From Acidimicrobiia bacterium (GTDB lineage Bacteria > Actinomycetota > Acidimicrobiia > IMCC26256 > BP-133): a stretch of 9,500 nt of DNA. Location: contig JAICGL010000115.1 of NCBI GenBank assembly GCA_025923175.1, forward strand, positions 1 through 9,500, in the 5' to 3' direction. The notes under the pieces are model-generated. The model was not told the origin of the DNA. It worked only from the letters and a program-made list of their open reading frames with translations, and did no database searches. Below, piece after piece: positions 1 to 7,600 of the stretch (positions are counted from its first letter, which is position 1; each line of letters starts with the position of its first letter). Position numbers and translations under genes: made by a program.

Positions 1-300
1 GCCGAGACGGCCGGCGCCGACGCCCTGTTCCACGCCCCCCGGCATCCCTACACGCTCGGGCTGCTGACGAGCGTGGCCCGCCTCGACCGGCGGCGGACCG
101 ACCGGCTGCATCCCATTCCCGGCCAGCCACCGAGCCTGATCCGGGTGCCGCCCGGCTGTCCGTTCCATCCGCGGTGCTCCTTCGCCACCGAGATCTGCCC
201 GGCCGAGATCCCGCCCCTCACGGGCGGTGCGGCCCACGCCGCCGCCTGCCACCACCAGGACCGCGTGGCCGAGGCCCGGACCGCACTGATCGAGGCCTGA
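1..300 (+). CDS. Peptide/nickel ABC transporter ATP-binding protein, DppD-like (C-terminal fragment)
   Basis: The reading frame is open from the first base and ends at TGA 298-300, giving the last 99 residues of a protein whose start lies before the window. What remains is the C-terminal extension typical of oligopeptide/dipeptide importer ATPases. It has an HPYT motif (HAPRHPYTLGLL) near residue 15, a PGQPPSL segment, then PPGCPFHPRC with further cysteines (ICP, AACH), the Cys pattern of the oligo_HPY-type tail. The Walker A, signature and Walker B motifs are upstream and not visible. Only 4 bp separate its stop from the DppF-like gene, so the two are surely co-transcribed and their products should form the ATPase heterodimer of one importer. 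The permease and solute-binding genes are expected upstream. The transported substrate cannot be told from this piece. Confidence 0.9.
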   Translation, partial: AETAGADALFHAPRHPYTLGLLTSVARLDRRRTDRLHPIPGQPPSLIRVPPGCPFHPRCSFATEICPAEIPPLTGGAAHAAACHHQDRVAEARTALIEA

Positions 301-304
301 CCGG

Positions 305-1303
305 ATGGCCCTCCTCGAAGTCTCCGGCCTCGTGAAGCACTACCCCGTCACGCAGGGGATCGTGTTCAAGCACCAGATCGGCACGGTCAAGGCGGTTGAC
401 GGCGTGTCGTTCGCGGTCGACCGGGGCCAGACCGTGGCGCTGGTGGGGGAGTCCGGCTGCGGGAAGTCGACCACCGCCCGGGCCGTCCTGCGCCTCATCC
501 AGCCGACCGCCGGTTCCGTCGTCTTCGACGGGGAAGAGCTCACCACGGCGTCGGTCAGCCGCCTGCGGGAACTGCGCCGGGAGATGCAGATCGTCTTCCA
601 GGACCCGTACGCCAGCCTCAATCCCCGCATGACGGTGCGGAACATCCTCACCGAGCCCTTCAAGATCCATGGCATCGATCCCGGCGACCGCGTGGCCGAG
701 TTGCTGTTGCTCGTCGGGCTGGCCCCCGAGCACGAGAACCGGTACCCCCACGAGTTCTCCGGCGGCCAGCGCCAGCGGGTCGGCATCGCCCGGGCCATCG
801 CCCTCGACCCCCGGCTGGTGGTCTGCGACGAGCCGGTCTCGGCGCTCGACGTGTCGATCCAGGCCCAGGTGCTCAACCTGCTGGAGGACATCCAGGACCG
901 GCTCGGCCTGGCCTACCTGTTCATCGCCCACGACCTGTCGGTCGTGCGCCACATCGCCGACCGGGTCTGCGTCATGTACCTCGGCGCGATCGTCGAAGAG
1001 GCCGCCACCGACGATGTCTTCGAGGCGCCGTCGCATCCCTACACACAGGCGCTCATCTCCGCCGTGCCGGTGGCCGACCCGCGCAAGGAGCGGACTCGTA
1101 CGCCGATCCTCCTGACCGGCGACGTCCCCAGCCCGCTCGACCCCCCGAGCGGCTGCCGCTTCCGCACCCGCTGCCCCAAATTCGCCAACGACCTGACCGA
1201 GGCCGAGCAGCGACGTTGCATCGAGGAACCCCCGCCGCTGGTGGATCACGGCACCGGCCACCCCGCCGCCTGCCACTACGCCGAAGCCGTCGCCGTCCTC
1301 TGA
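305..1303 (+). CDS. Peptide/nickel ABC transporter ATP-binding protein, DppF/OppF-like
   Basis: A 332-residue cytoplasmic ATPase that would power import of di- or oligopeptides (or related solutes) with its DppD-like partner. Motifs in order: Walker A GESGCGKST (residues 48-56, Lys54), Q-loop VFQDPYASLNPRMTV (about 96-110), signature FSGGQ (151-155), Walker B VCDEP with Asp175 and catalytic Glu176, D-loop SALD, and switch His209 in FIAHDLS. The C-terminal oligo_HPY tail follows: SHPYTQALISAVP, a PSPLDPPSGC segment and the Cys cluster CRFRTRC plus C...AACHY. Length and order are normal for the family, and every catalytic residue is present. The ATG at 305 is 4 bp after the preceding stop, with GAGG at 291-294 as a plausible ribosome site. 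DppF fits better than DppD because it is the second ATPase of the pair and starts with the LVKHYPV...VKAVDGVSF layout. The substrate is unknown. Confidence 0.93.
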   Translation: MALLEVSGLVKHYPVTQGIVFKHQIGTVKAVDGVSFAVDRGQTVALVGESGCGKSTTARAVLRLIQPTAGSVVFDGEELTTASVSRLRELRREMQIVFQDPYASLNPRMTVRNILTEPFKIHGIDPGDRVAELLLLVGLAPEHENRYPHEFSGGQRQRVGIARAIALDPRLVVCDEPVSALDVSIQAQVLNLLEDIQDRLGLAYLFIAHDLSVVRHIADRVCVMYLGAIVEEAATDDVFEAPSHPYTQALISAVPVADPRKERTRTPILLTGDVPSPLDPPSGCRFRTRCPKFANDLTEAEQRRCIEEPPPLVDHGTGHPAACHYAEAVAVL

Positions 1304-1314
1304 CGGGCCCACCC

Positions 1315-1330
1315 CGGGACCGCCGTCCCG
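1315..1330. terminator. Short GC hairpin after the DppF-like gene, possible weak terminator
   Basis: CGGGAC (1315-1320) and GTCCCG (1325-1330) form a perfect 6-bp stem around a CGCC loop, starting 12 bp after the stop codon. There is no real T-run downstream (only CCTGTTAGG), so termination is uncertain. Its position in the 80-bp gap before an unrelated operon is the main support. Confidence 0.3.
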
Positions 1331-1338
1331 AGACCTGT

Positions 1339-1344
1339 TAGGTT
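1339..1344 (+). promoter_or_regulatory. Possible -10 box (TAGGTT) for the oxidoreductase/ligase operon
   Basis: TAGGTT fits the actinobacterial TANNNT -10 pattern and lies 39 bp before the ATG at 1384. No convincing -35 box is visible about 17 bp upstream. Transcription would begin near 1351-1353, almost directly at the mini-ORF ATG at 1355. This is a single weak match in a GC-rich gap. Confidence 0.25.
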
Positions 1345-1354
1345 CGCGAATCCC

Positions 1355-1387
1355 ATGCGGGTGCTCGTGAGGAGGCCGTCCAGATGA
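1355..1387 (+). other. Ten-codon upstream mini-ORF overlapping the oxidoreductase start
   Basis: ATG at 1355 opens a frame of ten codons (MRVLVRRPSR) whose TGA stop (1385-1387) overlaps the ATG of the oxidoreductase as ATGA. The Shine-Dalgarno of the downstream gene (AGGAGG, 1370-1375) lies inside it. If translated, it would couple termination to initiation of the main gene. Open frames this short arise easily by chance in GC-rich DNA, so it is recorded as a possibility only. Confidence 0.25.
1370..1375 (+). promoter_or_regulatory. Strong Shine-Dalgarno AGGAGG for the oxidoreductase
   Basis: A full AGGAGG lies 8 nt before the ATG at 1384. This fixes that start over the upstream GTG and ATG codons, which are out of frame. 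Confidence 0.85.
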
Positions 1388-2376
1388 AGCTCGCTCTCTA
1401 CCTGCCGAACTTTCGCACCGAGGTGACCCTCAAGGAACTCGAGGACTGCACCAACCTCGCCGAAGAGCTGGACTTTGACTCCGTCTGGACGCTCGACCGG
1501 ATCGTCGTCCCCGAGTCCTCCGATCGAGGAGAGCTCCAGTATTCGTTCGGCATGATGGAAGGTCTGCCTACTGCCCTGCCGGTGGCTGCGCGAGGAACCT
1601 GGTTCCAGGGCTGGCCGCTGATCCCCTGGCTCGCGGCGAAGACGACGAAGGTGCGGATCGGCATGAGCATCACCGATACGCCGTACCGCGCCCCAGGCGT
1701 CCTCGCGACGGAGCTCGCCACCGTGGACCACCTCTGCAACGGCAGGCTCAACGTCGGCGTGGGCTCCGGCTGGATGCCCGAGGAGTTCGCAGCGGCGAGC
1801 GCTTCGCACATCTTCCCCAAGCGGCACAAGCACGTCCGCGAGACGATCGAGATCATGCAGGGCATCTGGACGAACGACATCTTCGAGTACCACGGCGAGT
1901 TCGCCGACTTCGGGCCGTGCGGGTTCGGAGCGAAGCCCGTCCAGCAGCCGCACCCGCCGATCTTCTTCAGCGGGCTCAAGGACCCGAAGCGTTCGGCCAG
2001 CCGCATCGCAAAGTACAACCTGTCGGGCTGGATCGGGATCCAGGACACGCCGGAAGAGATCAAGACGTGGCGCACCGAGATCCAGCGAGAGCTCGAAGAG
2101 CTCGGGAGCTCCCGGTCGGTCGACGATCTCGAGATCTCCAGCATGCTGTGGTTCGTCATCACCCCTGTCGACATGGACCAGACGCCGGCAGGCAAGGTCA
2201 CCAACCTGATGGTGGGTAGCGCCGGGCAGATCACCGACATGCTCAAGCGCTACAAGGAGGCCGGGCTGACGATGCCGATGTTCTGGCCGCCGTTCGCGGA
2301 CGTCCCGACCGCGAAGACGCTCGACGACCTGAAGACCCTGAAGAACGAGATCATGCCGAAGGTCGACGCCATGTAG
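1384..2376 (+). CDS. LLM-class flavin/F420-dependent oxidoreductase
   Basis: A 330-residue TIM-barrel enzyme of the bacterial-luciferase-like (LLM) family, which uses reduced F420 or FMN to oxidise or reduce small organic substrates in the cytoplasm. Family marks: N-terminal MKLALYLPNF strand, AEELDFDSVWTLDRIV (about 27-42), the KVRIGMSITDTPYRAP strand (about 92-107), the hallmark GRLNVGVGSGWMPEEF cofactor-phosphate loop (residues 120-135), a PKRHKHVRETIEIMQGIW helix, and PVQQPHPPIFFSG (about 181-193). Length is normal (300-350). F420 rather than FMN is inferred from the actinobacterial context and the GWMPEEF-type loop; it is not proven by the sequence. The gene is followed after 16 bp by an acyl-CoA ligase and probably shares its transcript, so a role in catabolism of a lipid, steroid or xenobiotic carboxylic acid is plausible. 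The actual substrate is unknown. Confidence 0.9.
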   Translation: MKLALYLPNFRTEVTLKELEDCTNLAEELDFDSVWTLDRIVVPESSDRGELQYSFGMMEGLPTALPVAARGTWFQGWPLIPWLAAKTTKVRIGMSITDTPYRAPGVLATELATVDHLCNGRLNVGVGSGWMPEEFAAASASHIFPKRHKHVRETIEIMQGIWTNDIFEYHGEFADFGPCGFGAKPVQQPHPPIFFSGLKDPKRSASRIAKYNLSGWIGIQDTPEEIKTWRTEIQRELEELGSSRSVDDLEISSMLWFVITPVDMDQTPAGKVTNLMVGSAGQITDMLKRYKEAGLTMPMFWPPFADVPTAKTLDDLKTLKNEIMPKVDAM

Positions 2377-2381
2377 GACCC

Positions 2382-2387
2382 GGAGGG
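2382..2387 (+). promoter_or_regulatory. Shine-Dalgarno GGAGGG for the acyl-CoA ligase
   Basis: GGAGGG sits 5 nt before the ATG at 2393, in the 16-bp gap after the oxidoreductase stop. It supports that start and independent translation of the second gene on a shared message. Confidence 0.7.
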
Positions 2388-2392
2388 TTCGC

Positions 2393-3952
2393 ATGAACGC
2401 CGGCGACATCCTGACCGCCACCGCCACCAGCTACCCCGACCAGGTCGCCTGGATCTGGGACGGCGGCACGAGGACCTACGGCGAGGCGAACGCCAGGGCC
2501 GACGCCGTCGCGCATGCGGTGGTGGCCGCCGGGATCCAGCGGGGTGACCGGGTGGCGCTGTTCCTCGGGAACAGCCCGACGTACCTCGAGAGCTTCTACG
2601 GAATCATGAAAACCGGGGCGGCGGTGGTACCGCTCGACTCCCGGTCGACGATCGACGAACTCGCCTACTTCGTGGCCGACTCGGGAGCCACCGCCCTTGT
2701 CGTCGACAGGGAGGTGGCCGACGCCGTCGCGGCGCGCCGGGCCGACCTGCCGACCGTGTCGACCGTGATCCAGGCCGACGGGCCGGCGGCCGGCGACCTC
2801 GACTTCGAAGAGCTGGTGGCGAAGCACGGCGGGCAACCGTTTCGCACCGTCGACGTCGATCCTTCCGAGCTGGCCTGGCTGGCCTACACCGGCGGCACCA
2901 CCGGCCGGTCGAAGGGAGCGATGCTGACCCACGGCGTCCTCATCGCCGAGGCCATCGTCTCGCTGGCCGACCTGATGCGGATGGAGTTCGAGGACGTGGC
3001 CATGCACGCCGCCTCGCTCACCCACGGATCGGGCTACAACGGGCTGTCCTACACGATGAAGGGCTGCACCCAGGTGCTCCTCACCCGGTCGGGCTTCGAC
3101 GTCGACCGGTTCCTGGACTGGGTTCCCCGCTACCGGGTGGCGTCGCTGTTCATGGTGCCGACCATGATCAAGATGGTGATCGACCATCCCCGGGCCCGGG
3201 AGACCGACTGGTCGAGCCTGAAGTGGGTGGTCTACGGCGGCTCGCCGATGTACGTGGAGGACATGAAGCGGGCGCTCGAGATCATGGGGCCCGTGTTCAG
3301 CCAGCTGTTCGGCCAGACCGAGTCGCCGATGACCGGCACCTACCTGCGCCGCGAGGAGCATGTGACGACCGGCCCGCTGGCCGCCCGGCTGGGGTCATGC
3401 GGCCGGGCCCGCTCCGGCACCGAGATCCGCATTGTCGACGAGGACGACCAGCCCGTCCCGGCGGGCTCGGCCGGCGAGGTGTGCCTGCGGGGTGCCACCG
3501 TGATGGCGGGCTACTGGAACCGTCCCGACGCCACGGCCGAGACGCTCAAGGGCGGGTGGCTCCACACCGGCGACATCGGGATGCTCGACGAGTACGGCTA
3601 CCTGTACCTCCTCGACCGGACGAAGGACATGGTGATCTCCGGCGGGCTCAACATCTATCCCCGCGAGGTGGAGGAGATCGTCCTGGCCTGCCCGGGGGTG
3701 TCGGAGGTGTGCGTGTTCGGCGTCCCCGACGACAAGTGGGGCGAGGCGCTGCGGGCCCACGTAGTCCGCAGCTCCGGCTCGGCCGTCACCGAGGAGGAGA
3801 TCCGGGCGTTCGTCGGTGAGCGCCTGTCGGGCTACAAGAAGCCAAAGGTCATCGAGTTCGTGACCGAGATCCCCAAGACCCCCCTCGGCAAGCCCGACAA
3901 AAAAGCCGCCCGCGCCCCCTACTGGGCCGGCCAAGACCGGATGGTCCGCTGA
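2393..3952 (+). CDS. FadD-like acyl-CoA ligase (AMP-binding, ANL superfamily)
   Basis: A 519-residue adenylating enzyme that would activate a carboxylic acid with ATP to an acyl-AMP and pass it to CoA. Motifs in order: P-loop YTGGTTGRSKG (165-175), the acyl-pocket region SLTHGSGYNGLSY, adenine-binding FGQTE (306-310), WLHTGD with the ribose-binding Asp394, hinge LDRTKDMVISGG with Arg409, NIYPREVEE, and the C-terminal catalytic lysine in PKTPLGKPDKK (Lys500). All key residues are present and the length is that of a complete medium-size acyl-CoA synthetase. No signal peptide or membrane segment is evident. It is second in the operon with the LLM oxidoreductase, a pairing that suggests degradation of a specific acid. 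The chain length or ring type of that acid cannot be read from the sequence. 2-hydroxy-acid, cyclohexane-carboxylate or steroid side-chain ligases are all possible relatives. Confidence 0.93.
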   Translation: MNAGDILTATATSYPDQVAWIWDGGTRTYGEANARADAVAHAVVAAGIQRGDRVALFLGNSPTYLESFYGIMKTGAAVVPLDSRSTIDELAYFVADSGATALVVDREVADAVAARRADLPTVSTVIQADGPAAGDLDFEELVAKHGGQPFRTVDVDPSELAWLAYTGGTTGRSKGAMLTHGVLIAEAIVSLADLMRMEFEDVAMHAASLTHGSGYNGLSYTMKGCTQVLLTRSGFDVDRFLDWVPRYRVASLFMVPTMIKMVIDHPRARETDWSSLKWVVYGGSPMYVEDMKRALEIMGPVFSQLFGQTESPMTGTYLRREEHVTTGPLAARLGSCGRARSGTEIRIVDEDDQPVPAGSAGEVCLRGATVMAGYWNRPDATAETLKGGWLHTGDIGMLDEYGYLYLLDRTKDMVISGGLNIYPREVEEIVLACPGVSEVCVFGVPDDKWGEALRAHVVRSSGSAVTEEEIRAFVGERLSGYKKPKVIEFVTEIPKTPLGKPDKKAARAPYWAGQDRMVR

Positions 3953-4016
3953 CACCGACGCGGCCGTTCCCCCCGCCCGTGCGCAAAAGCCGGGGCCCCA
4001 TCGATCGGAGCCGATA

Positions 4017-4052
4017 TTGCAGAAACCCGCCCCACAGAGGCGGGTTCTGCAA
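4017..4052. terminator. Strong hairpin downstream of the acyl-CoA ligase, possible terminator
   Basis: TTGCAGAAACCCGCC (4017-4031) pairs with GGCGGGTTCTGCAA (4039-4052) around a 7-nt loop: 14 base pairs with one bulged A. It lies 65 bp after the ligase stop and probably ends that operon. No T-run follows on either strand, so it would be a U-less terminator of the kind common in high-GC actinobacteria, or an mRNA 3' stabiliser. Confidence 0.5.
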
Positions 4053-4100
4053 AACGGGTGTCAGAGCGGTCCGCTCCACCGTCGCTCCCAACAAGTAGGC

Positions 4101-4304
4101 GTGCGCAAACTCGAAGGCGACCCCTGCCCGACGTGCGGCGAGGACTTCGTCGTCGTCTGGCAGGTCGCAATCGGGGCGCCGAGCGACAGGTACACGCCGG
4201 TGTTCGGGGGGCCCGTCGTCCTCGATGACGGCCGATGCGACTCTTGTCATACGGACTACGAGCGGACGGTTGACGGGCTCTGGCGGCGACGGGAGCCGAC
4301 CTAG
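4101..4304 (+). CDS. Small hypothetical protein with two CxxC knuckles (zinc-ribbon-like)
   Basis: A GTG start gives 67 residues beginning VRKLEGDPCPTCGEDF and ending in a basic tail (LWRRREPT). CPTC near residues 9-12 and CDSC about 36 residues later form two CxxC knuckles, suggesting a small zinc ribbon; the last is followed by HTDYERTVDGLW. Third positions are mostly G or C, as in real genes here. The frame is open back to 4017, but that part is the hairpin and gives a poor N-terminus. The upstream ribosome site is weak (AAGTAGG), so the start is uncertain, and GTG at 4101 is chosen because the conserved-looking part follows directly. I do not recognise a family, and no function is assigned. 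Confidence 0.5.
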   Translation: MRKLEGDPCPTCGEDFVVVWQVAIGAPSDRYTPVFGGPVVLDDGRCDSCHTDYERTVDGLWRRREPT

Positions 4305-4318
4305 CTCAAGGTGCCGAT

Positions 4319-4369
4319 ATGGAGTTCTTCGCCTCTCGGGGTGCGATGAAGGGCATGCTGGTGTTGTGA
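4319..4369 (+). other. Sixteen-codon upstream mini-ORF overlapping the small membrane protein start
   Basis: ATG at 4319 opens a 16-codon frame (MEFFASRGAMKGMLVL) that stops at TGA 4367-4369, overlapping the GTG of the next gene as GTGA. There is no clear ribosome site for it. It may be a coupling leader or chance. Confidence 0.2.
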
Positions 4370-4629
4370 GCACGGAACCAAGGGATCTCCGGGCAGAGTT
4401 ACGGCGGCGAAGGAGCTTGCGGGTTCTGCTCGTGGTTTTGTTCATTGCCGCGTCGGCCTGGGGGCTGTGGTGCTGGGTGCTGGCGAGCGAGTACATCATC
4501 GACTTCAGCGGTGAGGAGATGCAGGTCGGGCTCGGTACCGTCGTGGGGGCGCTCGGCCTGTGGGCGGTGATCATTCTCGCCATGGTGACGACCTGGCGGG
4601 CGCTGAATGGAAGGGGGTTGGGCGGGTAG
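4366..4629 (+). CDS. Small hypothetical membrane protein with two transmembrane helices
   Basis: Starting at GTG 4366, the frame encodes 87 residues: a charged N-terminus (STEPRDLRAELRRRRS), a first hydrophobic helix (about residues 17-38, RVLLVVLFIAASAWGLWCW), a short acidic loop (EYIIDFSGEEMQ), and a second helix (about 54-77, VGLGTVVGALGLWAVIILA). By the positive-inside rule both ends would be cytoplasmic. The frame is open further upstream, but the added residues look non-coding, and GAAGGG at 4349-4354 is a plausible ribosome site for this GTG. It lies on the same strand 57 bp before the ABC exporter, so it could be an accessory subunit or an unrelated neighbour. No family is recognised. 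Confidence 0.6.
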   Translation: MSTEPRDLRAELRRRRSLRVLLVVLFIAASAWGLWCWVLASEYIIDFSGEEMQVGLGTVVGALGLWAVIILAMVTTWRALNGRGLGG

Positions 4630-4641
4630 GCCGCCGCCAGG

Positions 4642-4659
4642 AGGCCGGTAACCTGGCCT
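4642..4659 (+). promoter_or_regulatory. Possible leaderless promoter (-10 TAACCT) within an imperfect palindrome
   Basis: TAACCT at 4649-4654, preceded by GG (the GGTANNNT form), ends 6 bases before an ATG at 4661, the spacing of leaderless actinobacterial transcripts. The box lies in an imperfect inverted repeat, AGGCCGGT-A-ACC(T)GGCCT (4642-4659), that could be an operator for a regulator of the exporter. No clear -35 box is visible. Confidence 0.35.
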
Positions 4660-4660
4660 C

Positions 4661-4690
4661 ATGACCGTCGACGCCCGCTTACCGGCTTGA
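4661..4690 (+). other. Nine-codon mini-ORF ending in the exporter's TTG start
   Basis: ATG at 4661 encodes MTVDARLPA and stops at TGA 4688-4690, overlapping the TTG start of the exporter as TTGA. The exporter has no recognisable Shine-Dalgarno in front of its TTG; AGGAGG at 4639-4644 is far from both starts. Translation re-initiation from this mini-ORF would explain how the TTG is used. Not proven. Confidence 0.35.
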
Positions 4691-7600
4691 GCCTGCCGCT
4701 GATCGCTCCGCCGGAGGCCGGCGGATGGGTCAAACGGCTGGGGCCGCTCATGCGGCGGCATCGGCGCACGATGGTCCTTGCTCTCGTCGGAGCCGTGGTC
4801 GGCATGGTGGCAACGGTCTTCGGGCCGCTGGTGCTGCGGGGGCTGATCGACGACGTGGCCGCCGGCCGGCCGCTGCGGGTCGCCGGGGTCGCCGCGCTTC
4901 TCGGGTTGGGGGCGATTCGCTTCGGGGCGGCGCTGGTGCGGCGGCTGTACGCCGGGCGGGTCAGCTACGACGTCGAGTACGACCTGCGTAACGCGGTCTA
5001 CGAACACCTGGCCCGGCTGGACTTCGCCGCCCACGACCGACTCGAGACGGGCCAGGCGATGTCGCGGGCCGGCAGCGACGTCCGCATGGTGCAGATGCTG
5101 CTGGCCTTCCTGCCGCTGATGATCGGCAACCTCGTGATGCTGGTCCTGTCCCTCGTCGTCATGCTGGCCCTCAGCCCGGCCCTCACCGCCATCGCCCTGG
5201 TGGTGCTGCCCGCCCTGGCCGTCGCCTCGGGTCGAATGCGGGACCGCGTGTTCCCGGCCACCTGGGCGGCTCAGCAGCGGGCGGCCGACGTGGCCGGCGT
5301 CGTCGACGAGGCCGTCGCCGGGGTGCGCGTCGTCAAGGCCTTCGCCGCCGAGGAGCGGGAAGTCGCCCGGCTGGAGCGCGCCGCCCGGGCGCTCTACGGC
5401 GCCCAGCTGCGCAACATCCGCATCCAGGCCCGCCTCGTGCCGCTCATCCAGGTGCTGCCGAGCGTCGGAATGGCCGCCCTGCTCCTGGCCGGGGGCCGGC
5501 TGGTGATCGACGGGCGCATCTCGCTCGGCACCTTCCTGGCCTTCAACACCTACCTGCTCCAGCTGGCCGCCCCCGCCCGGATGCTGTCGGGCCTGCTGTC
5601 GGCCGGCCAGATGGCCCGGGCGGGAGCGGTGCGAATCCTCGAACTGCTCGACACCCCCTCGGAGGTCACCGAGCCACCCGACGCCGAACCGCTCGGCGCC
5701 GTGCGGGGTGCGATCGAGTTCGAAGCCGTGCGCTTCGGCTACGCCGGCGCCGGCGACGACAATGAGGGCGGCGATCACCGGACGCTGCTCGACGGATTCA
5801 ACCTCCGGATCGCGCCCGGCGAGCGGGTCGCGCTCGTCGGGGCCAGCGGCTCGGGCAAGTCGACCATCGCCCAGCTCCTGCCCCGGTTCTACGACGTCGA
5901 TGGGGGGCGGGTCACGCTCGACGGCACCGACGTGCGACGGCTGCGGCTGGCCGAGCTGCGCCGCTCGATCGGCATCGTGTTCGAAGACGCCTTCCTGTTC
6001 TCGACGTCGATCGCCGACAACATCGCCTTCGGCGCCCCCGGCGCGACTCCGGAGCAGATCCGGGCTGCCGCCCGCGCCGCCGAAGCCGACGGGTTCATCG
6101 AGACCCTGCCCGACGGCTACGACACGGTGGTGGGGGAGCGGGGGCTCACGCTCTCCGGCGGGCAGCGCCAGCGCGTGACGCTGGCCCGGGCACTCGTCAC
6201 CGACCCGAAGATCCTCGTCCTGGACGACGCCACTTCGGCCGTCGACCCGACCGTCGAAGCGGAGATCCACGCCACGCTCCGGCGGCTGATGGCCGGCCGC
6301 ACCACGATCATCGTCGCCCACCGCCGCTCCACGATCAGCCTGGCCGACCGCATCGTCGTGGTCGACGGCGGCCGGGTCTTGGCGCAAGGCACGCACGACG
6401 AGCTCATGGTGTCGTGCCCGCGATACGTCGAGCTGCTCACCGGTGCCGCCCCCGAGGGCGAGCCCATCATCTCGCCACTGACGACGACATCGGCGAAGGC
6501 GCCCGGCAACGGCCCGGCGCCAGTCGAGCATGCCGGGGCGACACTAACGGGGCAGCGCGGCATGATCGCTGCGGCCAAAGCCACCTCGTGGATCCCCCGG
6601 CCCGGCGGCGGATCCGGGGCCGGCGCCCACGGAGGCCATTTTGCGCTGGTGGGGGCGTTGCCGGCAGACGAGAAGCTCCTCGCCCAGGTCGCCGCGCTGC
6701 CGGCCGCGGACGACCAGCCCGGCATCGATCCCGTTGTCGCCGCCCGGCCCGACGCACAGTTCTCCCTCGGCCGGATCGTGCGGCCGTTCCGGGCAACGCT
6801 GGCGGTCGGTGTGGCGCTGGTGGCCGTGGATGCGCTGGCCGGGCTGGCCGGCCCGGCCCTCGTTCGAGCCGGTGTTGCCCAGGGTGTCGCCCGTGAGTCC
6901 ACCGGCGGGCTGACCGCCGCTACCGCCGCCTTCGCCGCGGTGGTGCTCATCGACTGGTGGGCCCTGTGGGCCGGCGCCCGGTGGACGGGCCGCCTGTCCG
7001 AGCGGCTCCTCTACTCGTTGCGGGTCAAGGTCTTCGCGCACCTGAGCCGGCTCGGCCTCGACTTCTACGAGCGGGAGATGGGCGGGCGGATCCTCACCCG
7101 CATGACCAGCGACATCGAGGCCCTGTCGCAGCTGTTCCAGCAAGGGATCGTGAACCTGGTGGCCAGCGGGCTCACCGCCGCCGGGGTGGCCGCGGTGCTG
7201 TTCGTGCTCGACTGGCGCCTGGCGCTCGTGGCCATGTCGGTCGTGCCGCCGCTGCTCGTGCTCACCGTGTGGTTCCGGCGGAGCTCCGACCGCGCCTATC
7301 TCCGCATCCGCGACAAGGTCGCCCTCGTCATGGCCCGCCTGCAGGAGAGCCTGTCAGGCGCCAGGGTTGTGGCCGCCTTCGCCCGGGAGGACCGCAACCT
7401 CGAGGAGTTCCGGGCGGTGGCCGACGAGCACCTCGACGCCCGCCTGGAGGGCAACCGTTTGTCAGCGACCTACTTCCCGACCGTCGAGTTCCTCGGCCAG
7501 GTGGCCACGGCCCTCGTCGTGGCCTACGGCGCCTCGCTCATCAGCGCGGGCTCGCTCACCCCGGCCGATCTCATCGCTTTCATCCTCTATCTCAACGTGT

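Noticed and set aside
4017..4100. Upstream extension of the CxxC protein to TTG 4017
   Set aside because: The extra 28 residues are encoded by the hairpin and following spacer and show no protein-like pattern; GTG 4101 is preferred.
4225..4365. Longer start for the small membrane protein at 4225
   Set aside because: It would overlap the CxxC gene by 80 bp in another frame and adds a Ser/Arg/Gly-rich stretch unlike the rest of the protein.
3849..4583. Minus-strand ORF across the 3953-4686 region
   Set aside because: It overlaps the end of the ligase and both small + strand genes, lacks a ribosome site and reads as Arg/Pro/Ser-rich shadow sequence.
4399..6531. Long minus-strand ORF (710 codons) opposite the exporter
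   Set aside because: It is the antisense shadow of a clear ABC exporter; its translation is low-complexity Gly/Asp/His/Gln-rich with no motif.
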